42,799 nucleotides of DNA from assembly GCA_002403375.1 (NCBI GenBank), contig DHHQ01000013.1, positions 311,388 through 354,186 on the forward strand, written 5' to 3'. The position numbers were made by a program, and so were the translations under genes. Of the stretch, positions 41,991 through 42,799 are shown in pieces; the first letter of the stretch is position 1; each line of letters opens with the position of its first letter. This DNA is from Thiobacillus denitrificans (lineage in GTDB: Bacteria; Pseudomonadota; Gammaproteobacteria; Burkholderiales; Thiobacillaceae). Below the pieces are notes generated by a model. It searched no databases, was not told the DNA's origin, and worked only from the letters and a program-made list of their open reading frames with translations.

Positions 41991-42344
41991 ATGGCGAAGA
42001 AACTCGACGACGGCACCGCGGCGCCACGCGCCGGTCATCGGTCGTCCATCGCGATAGAGGACGTGCCGCTGGTCAGCCTGAAGGACCTGCGCAAGCGCGC
42101 CCGGCAGACGCAGGAAGACCTGGCGATCGCGCTGTCCGTCGGCCAGGACGCGATCTCGCGGCTCGAAAAACGCAGCGACATGCTGCTGTCCACGCTGCGC
42201 CAGTACGTCGAAAGCGTGGGGGGAGAGCTCGCACTCGTCGCGACCTTCCCCGACCAGCCGCCGGTCATCATCGACTCGCTCGGCGAAAAGAAAAGAAAAG
42301 CCAGGAAGCGGCGGCGCAACGCGGCCGACCGCGGCGAACCCTAG
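41991..42344 (+). CDS. XRE-family helix-turn-helix protein, antitoxin-like, apparently orphan
   Basis: A 117-residue protein whose middle (about 30-65, DLRKRARQTQEDLAIALSVGQDAISRLEKR) is a helix-turn-helix. It is followed by a beta-strand pair, GGELALVATFPD, and a basic tail. This resembles HigA-like antitoxins, which usually follow a RelE/HigB-type toxin gene. No toxin frame is found in the 269 bases upstream. ATGGC (41933-41937) and GCCAT (41951-41955) upstream could be its own operator. The next gene, nspC, starts 17 bases after its stop, so it may be co-transcribed. Confidence 0.78.
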   Translation: MAKKLDDGTAAPRAGHRSSIAIEDVPLVSLKDLRKRARQTQEDLAIALSVGQDAISRLEKRSDMLLSTLRQYVESVGGELALVATFPDQPPVIIDSLGEKKRKARKRRRNAADRGEP

Positions 42345-42361
42345 ATACCCGGCTTCGAGAC

Positions 42362-42799
42362 ATGCTCCCAACTCCCTACTATCTGATCGACAAGTCGGCG
42401 CTGCTGCGCAATCTGCAAGTCATCGACCAGGTGCGCGAGCGCGCCGGGGCAAAGGTCCTGCTGGCGCTGAAGTGCTTCGCCGCCTGGTCGGTGTTCGACC
42501 TGATGCGCCCGCACATGGACGGCACCACGTCCTCGTCGCTGTACGAGGTCAAGCTCGGGTACCAGAAATTCGGCGGCGAGACCCATGCCTACAGCGTCGC
42601 CTTCGCCGATCACGAGATCGAGGAGGTCGTCGCCCACTGCGACAAGATCATCTTCAATTCGATCAGCCAGTTCCAGCGTTTCGAGTCCTTCGCCGGCGGC
42701 AAGCCCAAGGGGCTGCGCCTGAATCCGGGCATCAGCTGCGCGGGCTTCGATCTGGCCGACCCCGCGCGGCCTTACAGCCGGCTGGGGGAATCCGACCCC
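42362..42799 (+). CDS. nspC: Carboxynorspermidine decarboxylase, N-terminal part (truncated by window end)
   Basis: The visible 146 residues match the start of the fold III PLP decarboxylase that converts carboxynorspermidine or carboxyspermidine to norspermidine or spermidine. The PLP Lys37 is in LLALKCFA, followed by GTTSSSLYEVKLG, and the C-terminal visible part reads LRLNPGISCAGFD, typical of NspC. About 220 more residues should lie beyond the edge. The start ATG 42362 lies 17 bases after the XRE gene stop. Family assignment is strong despite truncation. Confidence 0.87.
   Translation, partial: MLPTPYYLIDKSALLRNLQVIDQVRERAGAKVLLALKCFAAWSVFDLMRPHMDGTTSSSLYEVKLGYQKFGGETHAYSVAFADHEIEEVVAHCDKIIFNSISQFQRFESFAGGKPKGLRLNPGISCAGFDLADPARPYSRLGESDP

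Overview
The window is high-GC DNA, about two thirds G+C by eye outside one stretch. Gene content points to a betaproteobacterium that uses dissimilatory sulfur oxidation, of the Thiobacillus or Rhodocyclales type. The main evidence is a complete qmoA-qmoB-hdrC-hdrB operon (5493-10649), which in such organisms feeds or drains electrons for APS reductase. Supporting genes are mnmC, truC, nspC, a bacteriohemerythrin and MipA/OmpV and surface-adhesin E family proteins. The genus assignment is an inference; there is no rRNA or tRNA gene in the window.

Layout. 1-5150: the start of an unknown Pro/Ala/Lys-rich protein, then a divergent envelope-glucan pair (a GH17/GT2 beta-1,3-glucan synthase and an LtaS/OpgB-type phosphoglycerol or phosphoethanolamine transferase) and a glycine-zipper protein. 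5150-10700: the qmoAB-hdrCB operon with leader hairpins, an intercistronic hairpin and a strong terminator. 10700-12015: a MipA/OmpV porin-like protein and a small conserved cytosolic protein. 12015-15500: a lower-GC accessory patch with a lipoprotein, a frameshifted integrase remnant, a SixA phosphatase and a GNAT acetyltransferase. 15500-19850: a four-gene MacAB-like exporter with two different permeases. 19895-24040: mnmC, then a sensor kinase interrupted by an in-frame amber codon, then its two-receiver response regulator. 24135-31580: a same-strand run holding an AmmeMemoRadiSam pair (fused Memo-AMMECR1 plus radical SAM enzyme), an alpha/beta hydrolase, and an ABC exporter (ATPase, double-FtsX permease, adaptor). 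31580-36055: phosphoribosyltransferase, a RES-Xre toxin-antitoxin module, methylmalonate-semialdehyde dehydrogenase and a lipoprotein hydrolase. 36056-42799: hemerythrin, a membrane protein, rhodanese, a run of small secreted proteins, a triple cupin, truC, an orphan XRE regulator and the start of nspC.

How the parts fit. QmoAB with HdrCB gives a soluble flavin/iron-sulfur electron module without the membrane cytochrome subunit of canonical QmoC. The first two full genes together suggest synthesis and anionic decoration of periplasmic glucans. The two exporters are independent systems without a local outer-membrane channel gene. The best candidates for something undescribed are the Memo-AMMECR1/radical SAM/hydrolase/exporter run and the Qmo variant lacking QmoC. 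The best anomalies are the amber-split kinase and the integrase that has lost its first catalytic arginine region. A 45-residue ORF at 38542-38679 with an excellent ribosome site is also recorded.
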